DNA of 64,000 nt from positions 2,976,001 to 3,040,000 of the forward strand of contig OZ005696.1 in the NCBI GenBank assembly GCA_963930775.1, written 5' to 3'. Of this stretch, positions 45,863-58,218 are shown piece after piece (position 1 is the first letter of the stretch; every line of letters begins with the position of its first letter). The notes beneath the pieces are model-generated. The model did no database searches, was not told where the DNA came from, and saw nothing but the letters and a program-made list of their open reading frames with translations. The stretch comes from Cliona cf. orientalis. Taxonomy: Eukaryota; Porifera; Demospongiae; Clionaida; Clionaidae. Both the position numbers and the translations under genes were made by a program.

Positions 45863-46850
45863 AAGGATAATTTTTTTGTTTATCTTTCGCTCTCTTTGGC
45901 CAAAACCCATATTAGCTTGGTTTGGCGTCAAAACTAGAAGGCTAGTGAGCTCTGTGTGTATCGCCCTGGAAACACGTGGTTACAGTAGTAGTAGTAGTGG
46001 CTATTGTTTGGTGTCGGATGCTTCATATTTCTCTCCTACGTAGCTACAATATATGCATCCATTGGACGTTCTAACTTCATCTTTTTGTGTGGTCTCACTT
46101 GTCACGTTCGTGCACATAGTTACGGTTGGATTAGTGCAGGGGCTGTTAACAGATGATGGATGATGATCAATGATGATATACAGGGTAGTTTCTTTCTGTC
46201 CCATGACAATGGAGCCTATTGTGAAATTCAGACAAGATTCCTTTCCGTAACTAACTATACTTTCAGTAACTAACTATACTTTCAGTGTATGTATGACGTA
46301 ACATTAAGAGGTAACCCCACTTATTAAGGGCAATTAAGAGCAAACACATCGAGGTTTTGCTGTACACTATCAGTTTCCTGCAGCACTCTCTGTAGCTAGG
46401 AGAGAGCTCAACTGAAAGAATATTGTTTATTTACTACTATCAGCGATGGGCTAGTACTCCACTGAACCAGGGAGGAAGTGATGCTATATATAACAATACC
46501 AGTTTGTATTGATTTAGTTACTGTCTGTGGGTACTTAAGTTCCTCTAAAGTGATATATATTGGGAGTTTCTCTTGATTATCACAAGTACAATTTTGTGTT
46601 CCTCAAAATATACAAGATTCCACAGTGTAGTGCTCATTCTCATTAATTTTTATGCACCTTCATGGGCTGTATGAGGTGCATTATTGAGTGCCCCCAATAA
46701 TGTCATAAAAAATTAATAATAATATATTAACTGATTTGTTTGTCCATGTCCCCCTTTCATCACCAGGCTACGATCATCTACACTCAACCCATAGCCAATA
46801 ATTTGCCTACATACTCATGACATCGTATATGTTATTATTATGCATTACAG

Positions 46851-49800
46851 ATGCTGATCCTTGTGATTTTGAGCTTGACGATCCTGGATCTCTCAAACCT
46901 CACTCCACCCAGTCAACCATCAAATGGTACATACATAATTTTGTATTTGCACTATTCATTAGGAATAGAACTGGTGTGTTAATCATACTATTGTACATAG
47001 TTTAATTACTATACAGAAAATTACTGCAGTTGTGAAAGAGTAACTTTCTTCGCCGATGGCTTGTTTCATTGTGAGCATAAAGTGAATCATAAATGCTAAA
47101 AAGATTTTCTTTGCCTGGATGAAGCAATACGTATCTACTCCATGCAACTAGTATGCCTTCTGAGTTTTCAACCAGAGAATATCCATAGTTTTAATAATAA
47201 TTTTGTCAGGGATAAGCTAAATGAACCCTGCACTGACTGTAAGTGCACCTCACTTGTGTTCATTCAAGCTACAAAACATGTAGCTATAGAATAACTTGTA
47301 ACATGCTAAGGTGTGGTTCATTGACTAAGCCCCACACTCACTAACAATTAATTAAACTTGGAAGGTTAATTGGATGTTCATTTAGCCTCAAGTATTAGTG
47401 TACATGATACCCTATGCATAATATTTTCATCTATACGTGCTTGCAGGCTTGAAGGTAACTACCACTATGAGGAGGGTATCTGTCTTCCTCGCAGTACCAT
47501 CTATGAACACTACCTCGACTTCTGCCAGCGAGAGCAGCTACAGCCAGTCAATGCAGCAAGCTTCGGAAAAGTATGAAAATTAATATCAATTTGTGATAGT
47601 TATCGCATACAGATACATGTAGTTGCGAGTATCTATTAACTGCAAATTAATGAGTTTTATTTATTCGCAAAGTATGCATGCATGAAACAAACGAAGATTA
47701 TTTGCAGACAACTTAACTGTTCAGTAAAACTTGCCGACGTTTCGACTAGATGCTCTAGTCATCCTCAGCAACTGAGAACAATGTCACTTCATATTCCTGC
47801 ATGTACTGAAATAAAATGTAGTAGCTACACAATCAACCATTGCAATTATGATAACACTGCCCACATAAAATTAACAGCTAGCTATATATTAAGATTGAGG
47901 GATTAATCAAGTGGGAGCATGTGGGATTTGGTAGGTTCTTAGTTTGGCCCCTGCCCTGGATTGGCTATAAAACTTGAGTCCATTGCACCTGCTGCAAGCT
48001 GAAGTGTGCAGTGAATGTCACATGTCACCTAGCTGGTTTCTGTTTGGCTAATTAGTCATCGTCTGCAGGTACCTATGTTGGCTTCATATCCACCAGGCAT
48101 TGCGTCTACCATACAAGTTCCCTTTTATCGTGCATAATGCTACGTTCTAGCTTAGATGAGTATGGCTGGGTGGCTGGCTGGGTGGGGTATGGTGGGTGAC
48201 TGTGGTGGGTGACTAATACATACATGTACATGTGTGTATGTGGATTCCCATGCAATTCATATGTGCCTGAGTGAGGTCTGGTATCTGCATATATGGATGT
48301 GGTTATCCAAAAGCACTTTTTTGTCATAAAGTGAAGGGCTATGATCACATACGTACATGTGCATCAATAGTGGCCCTTTCGTCATGCAATGTCATGTGTA
48401 TAGTGACTGGCCCCTCTCATAATTATACTATTTCTTTTGATGTGGGGTAAATGATTGATGTGGTCATAACTCCGTCCAAACCATATCTCCCACTATGCTT
48501 TATTGTTTTCCTGGAAAGATCCCCGATTACGTCATGAATGAATGTGTTACTGTACAATATCATGTCTGTGAGAAATATCATGATTCATTATGTGTGTGTT
48601 GGCATACACTATAATTGTGTTCTCAAGGTGTGGGCGATTGTTTTATGATTGTGTGTGTCTCTCGTTTCTCTCTTTTGTAGATTATTCGTCAGCAGTTTCC
48701 GACTCTCACCACGCGGAGGCTGGGCACTAGGGGACAGTCAAAGTTAGTGCAGTACCAGTGTACATGTACATGTATAGTGCATTATCTATTGGGTTATCTA
48801 CTCCTGATACATGCAGTATAGCCTTCATCTAGTCAGGTGAATTTGTTGGGTATAATTTATTATCAAAATTTATGATAGTTACATGTTGGGTTCGCAATTC
48901 TACTGGCCCGAGTCCCCAAAGTCTATAGCCCTTAATATTAGCAATGTAGACTGACCTATGGTGGATAATGTGGCTTTAATTGAGGAAGTTTACTGTACAA
49001 AATTAATTAAGAACTTATTTAATTTACATAATATCCTATTGGACCTCTTTGAAGTGTTCAAGGTTCAGTAGGTTGGGGTTTGACCTGATGTGGTTCAGTT
49101 GCATGATAAATATTGTGAATTTTAAACGTCTATTGGTGTAGGTGTACAGATACTACATGTAACATGTTTGGTCTTGCATTCAAGATTGTTGCAATAATGT
49201 GCTCATGCAAGCCTATTACATATACATATATTAGTTATCTGCCAGTAAATTACTGAGATGCATGGAATGCACCCCAATTACTGGCAGATAACTATTTTGT
49301 TGGTAGTTGACCTCTGTTCATCATTGGCCTACTTTATGATGATCCAACCCCTTCCTGTGGCCGGCAAATTGCCTATAAAAACTTTGGTTGCTAAGCAACT
49401 ACCAACAAGTATACATATTACTCAACTATCATGCAAACATATGGAACAATATTATTGTTAAAGATTATACAGTTTTTTTTGTTACTGAGTGTGTGCTTTC
49501 ATAGTGGTCTTGAGTGATGATCTAAGATGGTGTAGTCTGGCTGATGGCTGGCTCGTGGACCTGCATGCTAAGAGCTGCTACAAGCTCTCCCGGGAGATAT
49601 ACAAATTACTCCTGAGTAGCAGTAGTTCTAATGTGGCTGATGCCACGGCACTAGACGCAATAATGACACTTTGATAGCGAGGGTCAACCTTGTAGTAGCC
49701 TATGCCACCCACACTTAAGCTACACTTTTCGCCAAGCTCCCTAGCAACAAATACTTACATAGCCAGGACCTACTGTGTATAGTCAAGGGTCTATTTGTAG

Positions 49801-52800
49801 CTCTGGCAATTTGTAGTAGCAGGAGCATAATGAGCATTGCTCTGTGAAGGTTAGTATGTACAGTGTACATGTACGTAGTTGCATACATGTGTGACCTTGG
49901 TAAAATCTGTAGCTAAAGTATGGGTGGTGCTGGAGTCCTTTGTCAGTAATGTGGTGAACTGGCTGGCCCATGCTTGCAGCTAGGGAGAGAGGGAGGGAGG
50001 GAGAGAGATCGAGGGATAGTGTTACAGTACATACCTGAGTGGATAGCTGGAAGTGTGTTGGTTGCCCTGAGTGACCAGCTGTAGCTCTTTGTAGTGGGCT
50101 GGGATGTTTTGTAGTCTACAAATGCTCGAGTGGATTAGTGCTTCTAATCTGGCTGGGGTGACGTGACCGTTGCTCAGTGCTAGGAATGATTCACACATGG
50201 ATGCAAGCAGTTAAAGATAGTGGTACCATTAATTTTCATTGTATGAAAGGTAATGGTATCGTTTCATTAGAGAGATGGCTAGTTTAAGTATAGAGATGGT
50301 ATAGAATTATCCTGCTTAAACATTGCATGCATATTAATTTTTTGTTAGGCTACATGTGCATATACAATCATGTATATAGTCCTTAAGCCTATATTTCACC
50401 TTTAAATTATGTAATCATGCCTTTTGTGTGATTTATACTAGCTTGCAAATTTACATGGTACATGTGCATGTACATGTATCTAGATAGTATTTGCTGGTAC
50501 AATCCTTATTATTGTGTATGTACATGTAGGTATCATTACTACGGTCTAGGGATCAAGCCTACGTCCAGGTACTACACACAGGAGTATATTCAGAAACAGC
50601 AAAACCCTGGGTAAGCACTCTCAAGATTATGGTACAATGAAGTACATATGTACATGTGTGTTTACTAGTAAGGCTCCTGTCACTATCTGTACATGTTATT
50701 TGTGATTCATAATCATCATGCTGTTTCTTCTCTCCCCCTCTCTCTCCTCTCTCTCCCTTCTCTTCTTGTTCCCCCTCTCCTTCTGCACATGCAGTACCAC
50801 TAGAAAGGAGCCTGAAGCCAAAAAGGTACTCATTTACATACGCAACCATGTATAGATCGATCTTTAACTACCCTAAACTCTGGTTATTTATAAGCACACC
50901 CTGCTACTAACCGCATGCTCTCTTGATTCACACCTCTGCTCCAGTACTAGCGACAGCTGTATACGCCAATGCGATCAATCGATTGAGCTAGCACGCCTCA
51001 CATCATGTGCCCAAATGTTTGTGGGTGTGGTTGTTCACCTTATTAGCTCATATCCTTTATTAAGCACATGTATAATAATACAAGTATAAAAAACAATTGA
51101 ATAAAATTGAAGGTTGAAGTAGGGATGGCAATGCCAAAAAGTACACAAACAAGATTTCTCAAGGATAAGAGATAATCACAACCACTGTAGCTACATCCCT
51201 ACGCTTACTTTTTACCCCGCGCGCATGCGCAAGGGGGTAAAGTAATCGGTCGTGTCGTTGTCGTTGTTGTTGTTGTCGTTAGCACAAAAATCGCCATATC
51301 TCGAGGTCTAGGCACCTGAGCGACTAATAAGCACAATGAATCAGTCGCATTTGGCGAAAAATGAGCTTCACTGTGCCTCGAATCGAGGGATATGGTCCAC
51401 GAACGTCACAAATAGTGCCTTTTTGTTACCCTTCGTAACCACGCCTATCGACAGTGCCCACTCAATGCATTATGCATACAGGCCTTGTGCTTTCTGCTCA
51501 TGCGCATAGCATTGAATAATTATGGATGGTAAAGGTCGTCAATAATGCTAGTGGATCACGTTTGGCGGACTGGAATGCAAAGCCCCATCGAATCACAATG
51601 TAAGATACCTAGTCTAGATCTGGTGCAGAGAGAGATTCAATGATGTTTTGGCTGATATCACCAAGAGTAGCGATATCCAACCTCCAAATTTCACTGATTT
51701 TTCCGCGGATTATCTTTTAGTGGAATATCAATGTTCGAGTATCAGAAGGTAGCTCTCCACGAGCTCTATCCAACGGTGCTTGTAACGTGTCCGTAGATAA
51801 AACCGTTACGTAGCCACGCCCACCTAAACTTTCCCCATAGAAACTTAATACAAACAAAAACGAAGCTAGCAGCGGTTCCGCGGAACCGATTTGCACAGTT
51901 AAGGAGTCAGTAGATAGCTCATTTAGTGAGCTATCCAGCGCATTTTTTTCCGTGAGTGTACTCCTAGTCAGAGCTGAGATATTTTCGATTTACTGGAGGC
52001 CCTTGGAGGTTGGATATCGCTACCAAGAGCCCTATATTATACAACCAGGGCTTATGGGGTCTGCAACAACAAAAGCAGACCTATAGATTGCGCAATGTGC
52101 GCGCGGGGTATGTGCTCTATAGAGCTCTAGTTTTTATTATAATCATTGAGCCCTATTAATCTCGACTTATTTAAGGTATGCTATCCTTGGAGTGTTCTTG
52201 ACTTGCATGTAGGAGTAATTCATATTCTCCCTGTCAGTCATGATTATTTATGATTCCCAAAAGCAAGCGTAGGGATGTACAGTGGTTGTGATTATCTCTT
52301 ATCCTTGAGAAATCTTGTTTGTGTACTTTTTGGCATTGCCATCCCTACTTCAACCTTCAATTTTATTCAATTGTTTTTTATACTTGTTTCTGTTCTTTTT
52401 TATTGCATGAGTGCAACTATTATACAGTAAGCATAGATGAAGTTCGCGCGTGCGCATAAAAGTAGTAGCCACGCCCCTCGTTAACTCTCATAGGCGATAA
52501 AGACGGAGACTCTAGTACTAGTATAGCTATAATTTATTGATTTATCGATTATCTTTGTTACTACTGAGCTGGCCGCTGTTATGCTGACTGCTGAGGTCCG
52601 TGTCGTGCCCGTACGTTGAGGCCTCGAGTCTCCATATCTCAGCGCAGTACTAGCGCTGCACGCGCTAGCCTCTAGCTAGGTTCGCTTTTATCGCGCTCGC
52701 GCTCGCACTGGCCTAGCTCGCGCGGGATAGCCTGGCGCTTAGCTACGGCTAGGCTAAGCTAGCTTGGTTCGAGGCGCTAGCTACTATACTAGCGGCGGTG

Positions 52801-55800
52801 GCGCGCGCCGCTGACTACAGTCACATGACTTCACCATGGCAACACATTATGAGCATGCGCATTATATGATAAAAATGGCGTATCATCAGGCACACCCGAT
52901 AGTTAATGCGCCGTACACACCCACCATTACGTGACTGTATAGATAACACAAAACTAGCGTGCCACTGCACTGCGCGCTACAAAATAGAGTGGATTTATAT
53001 GAGAACTAAGGTGAGAGGTCCAGAGAGTCTTGAGTTAGCCCTGGAAATGAGAAAGAAAGAAAGATTGAGAAATGGCTATTTTTTGAACATCTGGTTCTGG
53101 CATGTACAATTGTTTTGATAAATGATATTGGTCTCAATAGATAGATAATTTGCTGGAGATTCTGATTTTGACAATTAGAAATTTCATAAAGTTACCTGTT
53201 TTGAGATATTTGGGTATTTGTAATGCATTATGTATATGGAGTGTCCGGGCCATCCCTACTTATAGAGTCTACCGACTCTATGATACTATCATTCCGTTTA
53301 CGGTTACAAGTGCATGCGCTTATTAACCAGAGTATATGGTACTCCCTCTTCTCCCTCCAGCCTCATGCCTACTATGCTAGTAAGGACAAGCCGAGCGCTG
53401 TTCTCCCTCCCTTCCCTGATGTCAGTTCCTTGGAGCTCTCAGACTCAGTGCCTAAGGAGAAGCTGCATACCTTCATGGTCATGTACAGGGCCCACTGTCA
53501 GAGGGTGCTCGATAGCATCGTCAGAGCTACGTTTGATGAGGTGGGTGAATCAATGCAACGATCATGGTAGACTTCCCATGGGACAGATGAAGTTCTTTAA
53601 CCTACCATCCCTAGTTTTTAAGGCTATTCTCCTAAGTGGGCTGGAGTAGGTTAATTTGCCTGAGCATGCATTGGGAGAAAAGTGGTATCCCTGATTCTTA
53701 CTGCATGTATACACTATCTTGATGCCTATTAATGAATGCATTGCACCCCCCCCCCCCCCCCCCCCCCCCCCAAGGTGTATCTCAAATCTGTAGTTGTATT
53801 GCTAATAGTGAAATCTGTCTCTGCATGCAATTGTACATGTAACTTGTGGCGGTATACCCACTGAATACTGCAACTCTTGCTGATGCAGGTGGAGAACTTT
53901 CTCCTTCACTTCTGGCAGGGTATGCCGAACCACCTCCTCCCAGTGCTCGGCAGTGACACTGTCATTGACCTGGTAGCCATCTGTGACAGCACTCTCTACA
54001 AGGCAGTCTCCAACGTATTCATATCATCACCACTACAGATGATACCAGAGAAGTAAGGCGATTAATAAAGAGTGATTCATTAGGTTAAAATTACTTGCTA
54101 GGAAGAGTTTCGTGCTTGTGCATGTATGCGTGTCAGGGTGTGTGTGTGTATGTGTGTGCAGACATGCATTTGTGTGTAATATGGAGGGAAAGGGAAGCTT
54201 GAAAGGAAGAGTTAGAAAGATGGGGGAGGGGGGAGAGAGAGAAAGAGAAAGAGAGAGGTGATGATGATGGTCTGGGATTTCATGATGTTTTACCACAGTT
54301 ACTTAATAGTATATGCAAATCACATTACTGCTCAATTGAATACATAATTGGAAGCCTACTTGTGTTCGTGAACATAACTCTGACTGGCTATACATATTGC
54401 TTTACAGTTCCAAGAAGCTTCTTGAACATGATTACAACTGTTCCTGCTGCGTATATACCTGTAGTACCTGCTTGCGCTCGCCTGCACTAGAATAGTAGAA
54501 TGCATACTTTTTACTGCTTGTAGAGCGATTTGTTGGTGAATTCTGCCTATAGTTGTAGTGCATGTACATGTGTATGTGCATGCATATACATGTACCAGAA
54601 CACGTGTATCATTGATTTAATCTTTGTGTATTTATAGTGTTGCTCAAGAGGTGCAGAGGTTTTCCACTAACCTGAAGCCATGGCTGGACTCGGCACTCAA
54701 GGGACTGCCGGAGTCACTCAGGACTGTCAAACGAAATGGTAAGAAAAGCTTATTATTCTATTTAGAAAAAGAATCTGTTATATACAGCATTCTCTCATGG
54801 AATAATCATTGCAAACCATGTGAAGCGTATTATAATTCTTATGTACATTTAGTTGCAGATGTGTTCAGTCAGAGTCTACAGAGGCAGAAATCTCTCATGC
54901 ATCTTGCTGATGTAAGCAGTTAAGGTTACAAATTATCAGTAGTATTTTCTCCGGAAGAGGATATTGGTGGTTTTGTGGGGGGACCTACATGTACAGTGTG
55001 TATGGGTATTGCACATGTATGGATCCCATGCCGGCTATCAGACCAGAAATTATCAAAGTGTGCCATTTGTTTAAGATCATAGGAAGTGGTACAATTCATA
55101 GATAAGGTTACCTTAGAGTGATGCACAAGGCATGCATGTACATGTATATTTATTTGTTGTTAGCCTAAAGTTACCAAATTTGAAGATTAGGCCTGTGTAC
55201 ATGTATATAGGAAACTTTACATCACCTTCTCGCCTATTCCCATTATATGATATCCAGTATTGTGGTGAATATAAATACACTGTAGTCCTGTGACTGTGTG
55301 CCTTGAATGATGATGTACATGTACATGTATGTGTGTATATATCACACTAAATTAATATTTTCTTTGTGCACTGTGGTTGTACAGGCTGCCCGTAATGCTC
55401 TTCGCAGTGAGGAGGTATTGGTTCAGATGAGTGATGACTGGGCTGCTATAGATGTTGAGACAATCATTGCCCAGACCCTCTATGCCATTCAGCCGCTCGA
55501 CGTGCCTCAGCAGTACATGAACATGGTACCTCAATGTGAGTTTGTAATCGTGTCGACCTTGTACCGGATGACTCACTGTATTGACGACCCTTACCGTATT
55601 GTGTAGTTTTGGATGGGTTTTCTCGGCTGCTCTCTGAAGAGAAGTCATCAGTGGAGGACTTTGCAGTCTGGGTGGATGACATCATTGATAAGTGTTTCAA
55701 GAAGGTATGGTATGATACACTAGACTATAGAAATTATGGTACATGTATAATTGCCACATCTTAATATTATCTCAACATTAACGTTAAGTCGGCAGTGCAC

Positions 55801-57732
55801 CTAACATTATGATTAAATTTTGTAGTGCAAAGCAAGCAAGTCGGTGAAGGATATTGGTAAAATATTTCTACTGACATGGAAGTTCTTTACATCGAAAATT
55901 ATCCGAGAATTCACCCTCACAAGTGCTCCCAGTTTTGGTAAGCTACCCGTATACCCTCTCTACAAATTAATTATGTCTGCATAATAATTACCAACTGGCG
56001 TATTTAGTAGAACTTCTCAATCTGTACAGGGGCACCTCATTAGTTATAGCTGGGCCAAGGGTATCTGCAATAATATAGAGGCTTTATTGCAGTGTATGTG
56101 TGCACAATAATTGATAAAATTATGTGCAGGTACATTTCACCTTCTTCACATGCTAATCGATGACTACATCTCTCACTGCCTGGAGACTCTGGTGGAGGAT
56201 GAGGCACACAAAACTCACTTCACTAACATCAATCTACCCACACCTGGTAAATTATTTATCATTATTTCATGTCAGCTGCATGTATGACATTGTGTATGTA
56301 CCTTTGTACAAGTACGCATAATAGCCGGACTTATCTATACAACCTACGATCGTACGACTGCATACACAGATGACCTTTAAAACCACGAATTGAAAGTGCT
56401 AGACTCCAACAATGTTATTTTATGTAATAATATTATTGTTATCTATTCGTGTATTTTATCACAGAGAGCTCTGCCGATGAAGAGAAAGTATCCCCGCTTG
56501 AGGCAGCGGAGCCCACTGCAGCCATTAGTGAGATGGCACTTCCTTCAGAGCCAGCCCCTGACTTCCCACTAGTGGCCCAGGCCCCAGCTAGCTTCACCCT
56601 CCCTCCCTCAACCAATCTCACCTCTGCGGCACAACATGGCCGAATGTCTAGTGATGGCAGCGAACTAAACCTTCACCCTCCTCCTCCCCCTCCCCCCTCA
56701 CAAGAATTCCCTTCCTCCCTAGACCACGGCATTGCTGAAGGCACTGGTGGAGTTGGTAGCTTGAGAGAAAGTGTACTATCAGAAAGTGGTTCACTATCGG
56801 CTCATCTCCCCAGCACTGCTGGTCTGAACGGTAACCAATCTACAGCCAGGGGGAATCTCGGCTCGCTAGGTCCCCTCCCTCCACCTCCAATCGGTGCCGG
56901 TCTGTCTCTGTCGAGTCGCACCACTTCCACTAATCCCCTTAGTTCAGCTACTAACCCTCTGTCTAGTTTTATTCCGAACCCTACGACTTTATCTTCGCTC
57001 ACATCAATCGGTGGTAGTATTTCGGGAGGGGGCAGTATTCTACCGAGTGGACTAAGATTGCCGGACAGTACTGCGTCCTCTCTCTCCCAGCACGTCCATC
57101 CCCCTCAGCTTCCTCCCCTACCCTCTCATCTCAGCAGCTTGTCATTCGTGAATCCATTTTCTCTGGGCATGGGAGTGGGAGCCAGTCAACAACAGCAGCA
57201 GCACAGTAGAGGGCAAACGCAATCCCAAATCGGTCAAAATCTATCATCCATCACCAGTGCTCCTTCATCTCAGCACCTACAACAGCCACCGCACAACATT
57301 CAAGCGCCTAATGTAGCGGCGGCACCAAGTGGACAACAACAACAAGGCCCCAGTCTACAAGCACTCACAACGTCGGCTACCAACTTATCGTCAGGGGGGA
57401 TGCCACCAATGCCCCTCTCTCACAACATGGCTGCAGTGGCGGCTGCGGGCGGAACAACAGGAGGTCTCCCCGGGTCGCTGTCCAATCCCTCAGCTCTCCC
57501 TCTGCTCCCTGGAATGCACAACATGTACCCCTATCCCTACACTGGGGCACTTCCTTCAGCAGCGGCTGCAGTTCAGAGCCTGCCCTCTCAACCCATCACC
57601 AGCGCTATGGTCAGAATGAACGCTCCAGCATTCCCATCACAGACACTAGTCCCCGGTTATCCATCATATGTAGCACCTTCCTTATATGGTAATGCCCAAC
57701 CTCCTGTGACTAATGGAAATTTCACTAGGTGA
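46851..57732 (+). CDS. RFX: RFX4/6-type winged-helix transcription factor
   Basis: Fourteen exons join in one frame: 46851-46926, 47447-47570, 48681-48742, 50530-50610, 50795-50825, 53361-53540, 53889-54052, 54638-54738, 54853-54911, 55385-55535, 55607-55704, 55826-55937, 56130-56246, 56465-57732; 874 residues without the unplaced N-terminus. The RFX DNA-binding domain is complete: [64 protein letters not shown]. Then come the family's extended central domains ([61 protein letters not shown]), closest by memory to vertebrate RFX4 and RFX6. The last exon is a 420-residue Pro/Ser/Gln-rich tail, probably a transactivation region. RFX factors bind X-box DNA in the nucleus. Start codon not identified. 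Confidence 0.93.
48743..50529. other. RFX intron with a hairpin and an unassigned open frame
   Basis: An inverted repeat at about 49231-49291 (TTAGTTATCTGCCAGTAA against its complement) could form a hairpin. At 49504-49674 a frame after a CATAG acceptor reads [20 protein letters not shown] and onward to a stop; its phase does not fit the flanking RFX exons and I recognise no domain. Confidence 0.4.
51215..52135 (+). mobile_element. Interspersed repeat family F1, copy in RFX intron
   Basis: Runs from TACCCCGCGCGCATGCGCAA through a GTCGTTGTC-rich stretch, GAACGTCACAAATAGTGCC and GCTGATATCACCAAG to GTGCTCTATAGAGCTCTAG. Matches 9919-11446 (reverse), 60395-60738 (reverse, partial) and 61000-61402. 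Interrupted at 51668-52022. Class unknown; it has no protein and no obvious terminal inverted repeats. Confidence 0.6.
51668..52022. mobile_element. Inverted-repeat element nested in F1
   Basis: The ends TAGCGATATCCAACCTCCAA and its complement are perfect over about 20 bp, flanked by a 7-bp duplication CCAAGAG (51661-51667 and 52023-52029). The empty site is visible in the F1 copy near 10043. 355 bp, non-coding. Confidence 0.8.
52388..53155. other. RFX intron, GC-richer patch
   Basis: About 52560-52830 is clearly richer in CpG and GC than its surroundings (TCGCGCTCGCGCTCG, GGCGGTGGCGCGCGC). It contains no exon fitting the gene. It could be a promoter-like island inside the gene or a piece of a GC-rich repeat. 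Confidence 0.35.
53156..53284. repeat. Interspersed repeat, copy 2 of 2
   Basis: Nearly the same as 34666-34790, including TTACCTGTTTTGAGATATTT and the palindromic end AGAGTCTACCGACTCT. It ends 76 bases before an RFX exon. Confidence 0.7.
53746..53772. repeat. Poly-C run
   Basis: About 27 consecutive C in an RFX intron. Confidence 0.7.
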
Positions 57733-58218
57733 TAAGCGTTGATTAGTATTAATTATTTTTGTATTTCAGCACTTTTCTTACACAGAATCATGAATTTTAT
57801 GATTATAAACAGTTTTGTTCCTGAATTATGTATTAATTTTGAGCTAATAGCTGCTATTGTTCCTGTCTGATCCTGTATAAATTTCTACTACAATATGTGG
57901 GGGACTAGTTAGATTAATAGTACATAGTAAGTGGGCCGGGTATGTGCACAATATATCTGAAATTCACTGATGTGGTAATGGGTAGTTTCGGGATGCATGC
58001 ATGCACCAGCTGCTTGAATTATCCCACAGTTTAGGTAGATCTACCTAATAACCACAGAAATGTCCATGCACGTACTGCCTCAGGTGGGACTATCCCTCGA
58101 TCTATAATATTATATATTATATACATGCACTACAAGTTCTGCTCTGCATGCTTGATTTGAGAGCATAGCTAGCTAAGTAAGTGCACTGATTTGGGTGAAA
58201 CATCCGAAGCTAGCCAAT
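57733..58218. other. Intergenic between RFX and Ig receptor copy 3
   Basis: RFX 3' untranslated sequence followed by the upstream region of copy 3. It is not collinear with the regions upstream of copies 1 and 2. No gene seen. Confidence 0.45.

Larger units (their letters stand above)
51080..52387. mobile_element. Composite inverted-repeat element in an RFX intron
   Basis: About 130-bp inverted arms begin ACAAGTATAAAAAACAATTG and contain GTAGGGATGGCAATGCC and AGATTTCTCAAGGATAAGAG. Between them lies an F1 repeat, which itself carries another element, so three layers are stacked. No transposase is seen. No clear target duplication. Part of the arm sequence also occurs inside the foldback element near 29285-29345. 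Confidence 0.75.

Noticed and set aside
47700-47790. GACGTTTCGACTAGATGC motif recalling the ends of some Penelope-like elements
   Set aside because: Too short and with no coding sequence around it; not enough to call an element.
49504-49674. Open frame after an acceptor in an RFX intron
   Set aside because: Entry phase does not fit the flanking RFX exons and no domain is recognised; mentioned only in the intron entry.
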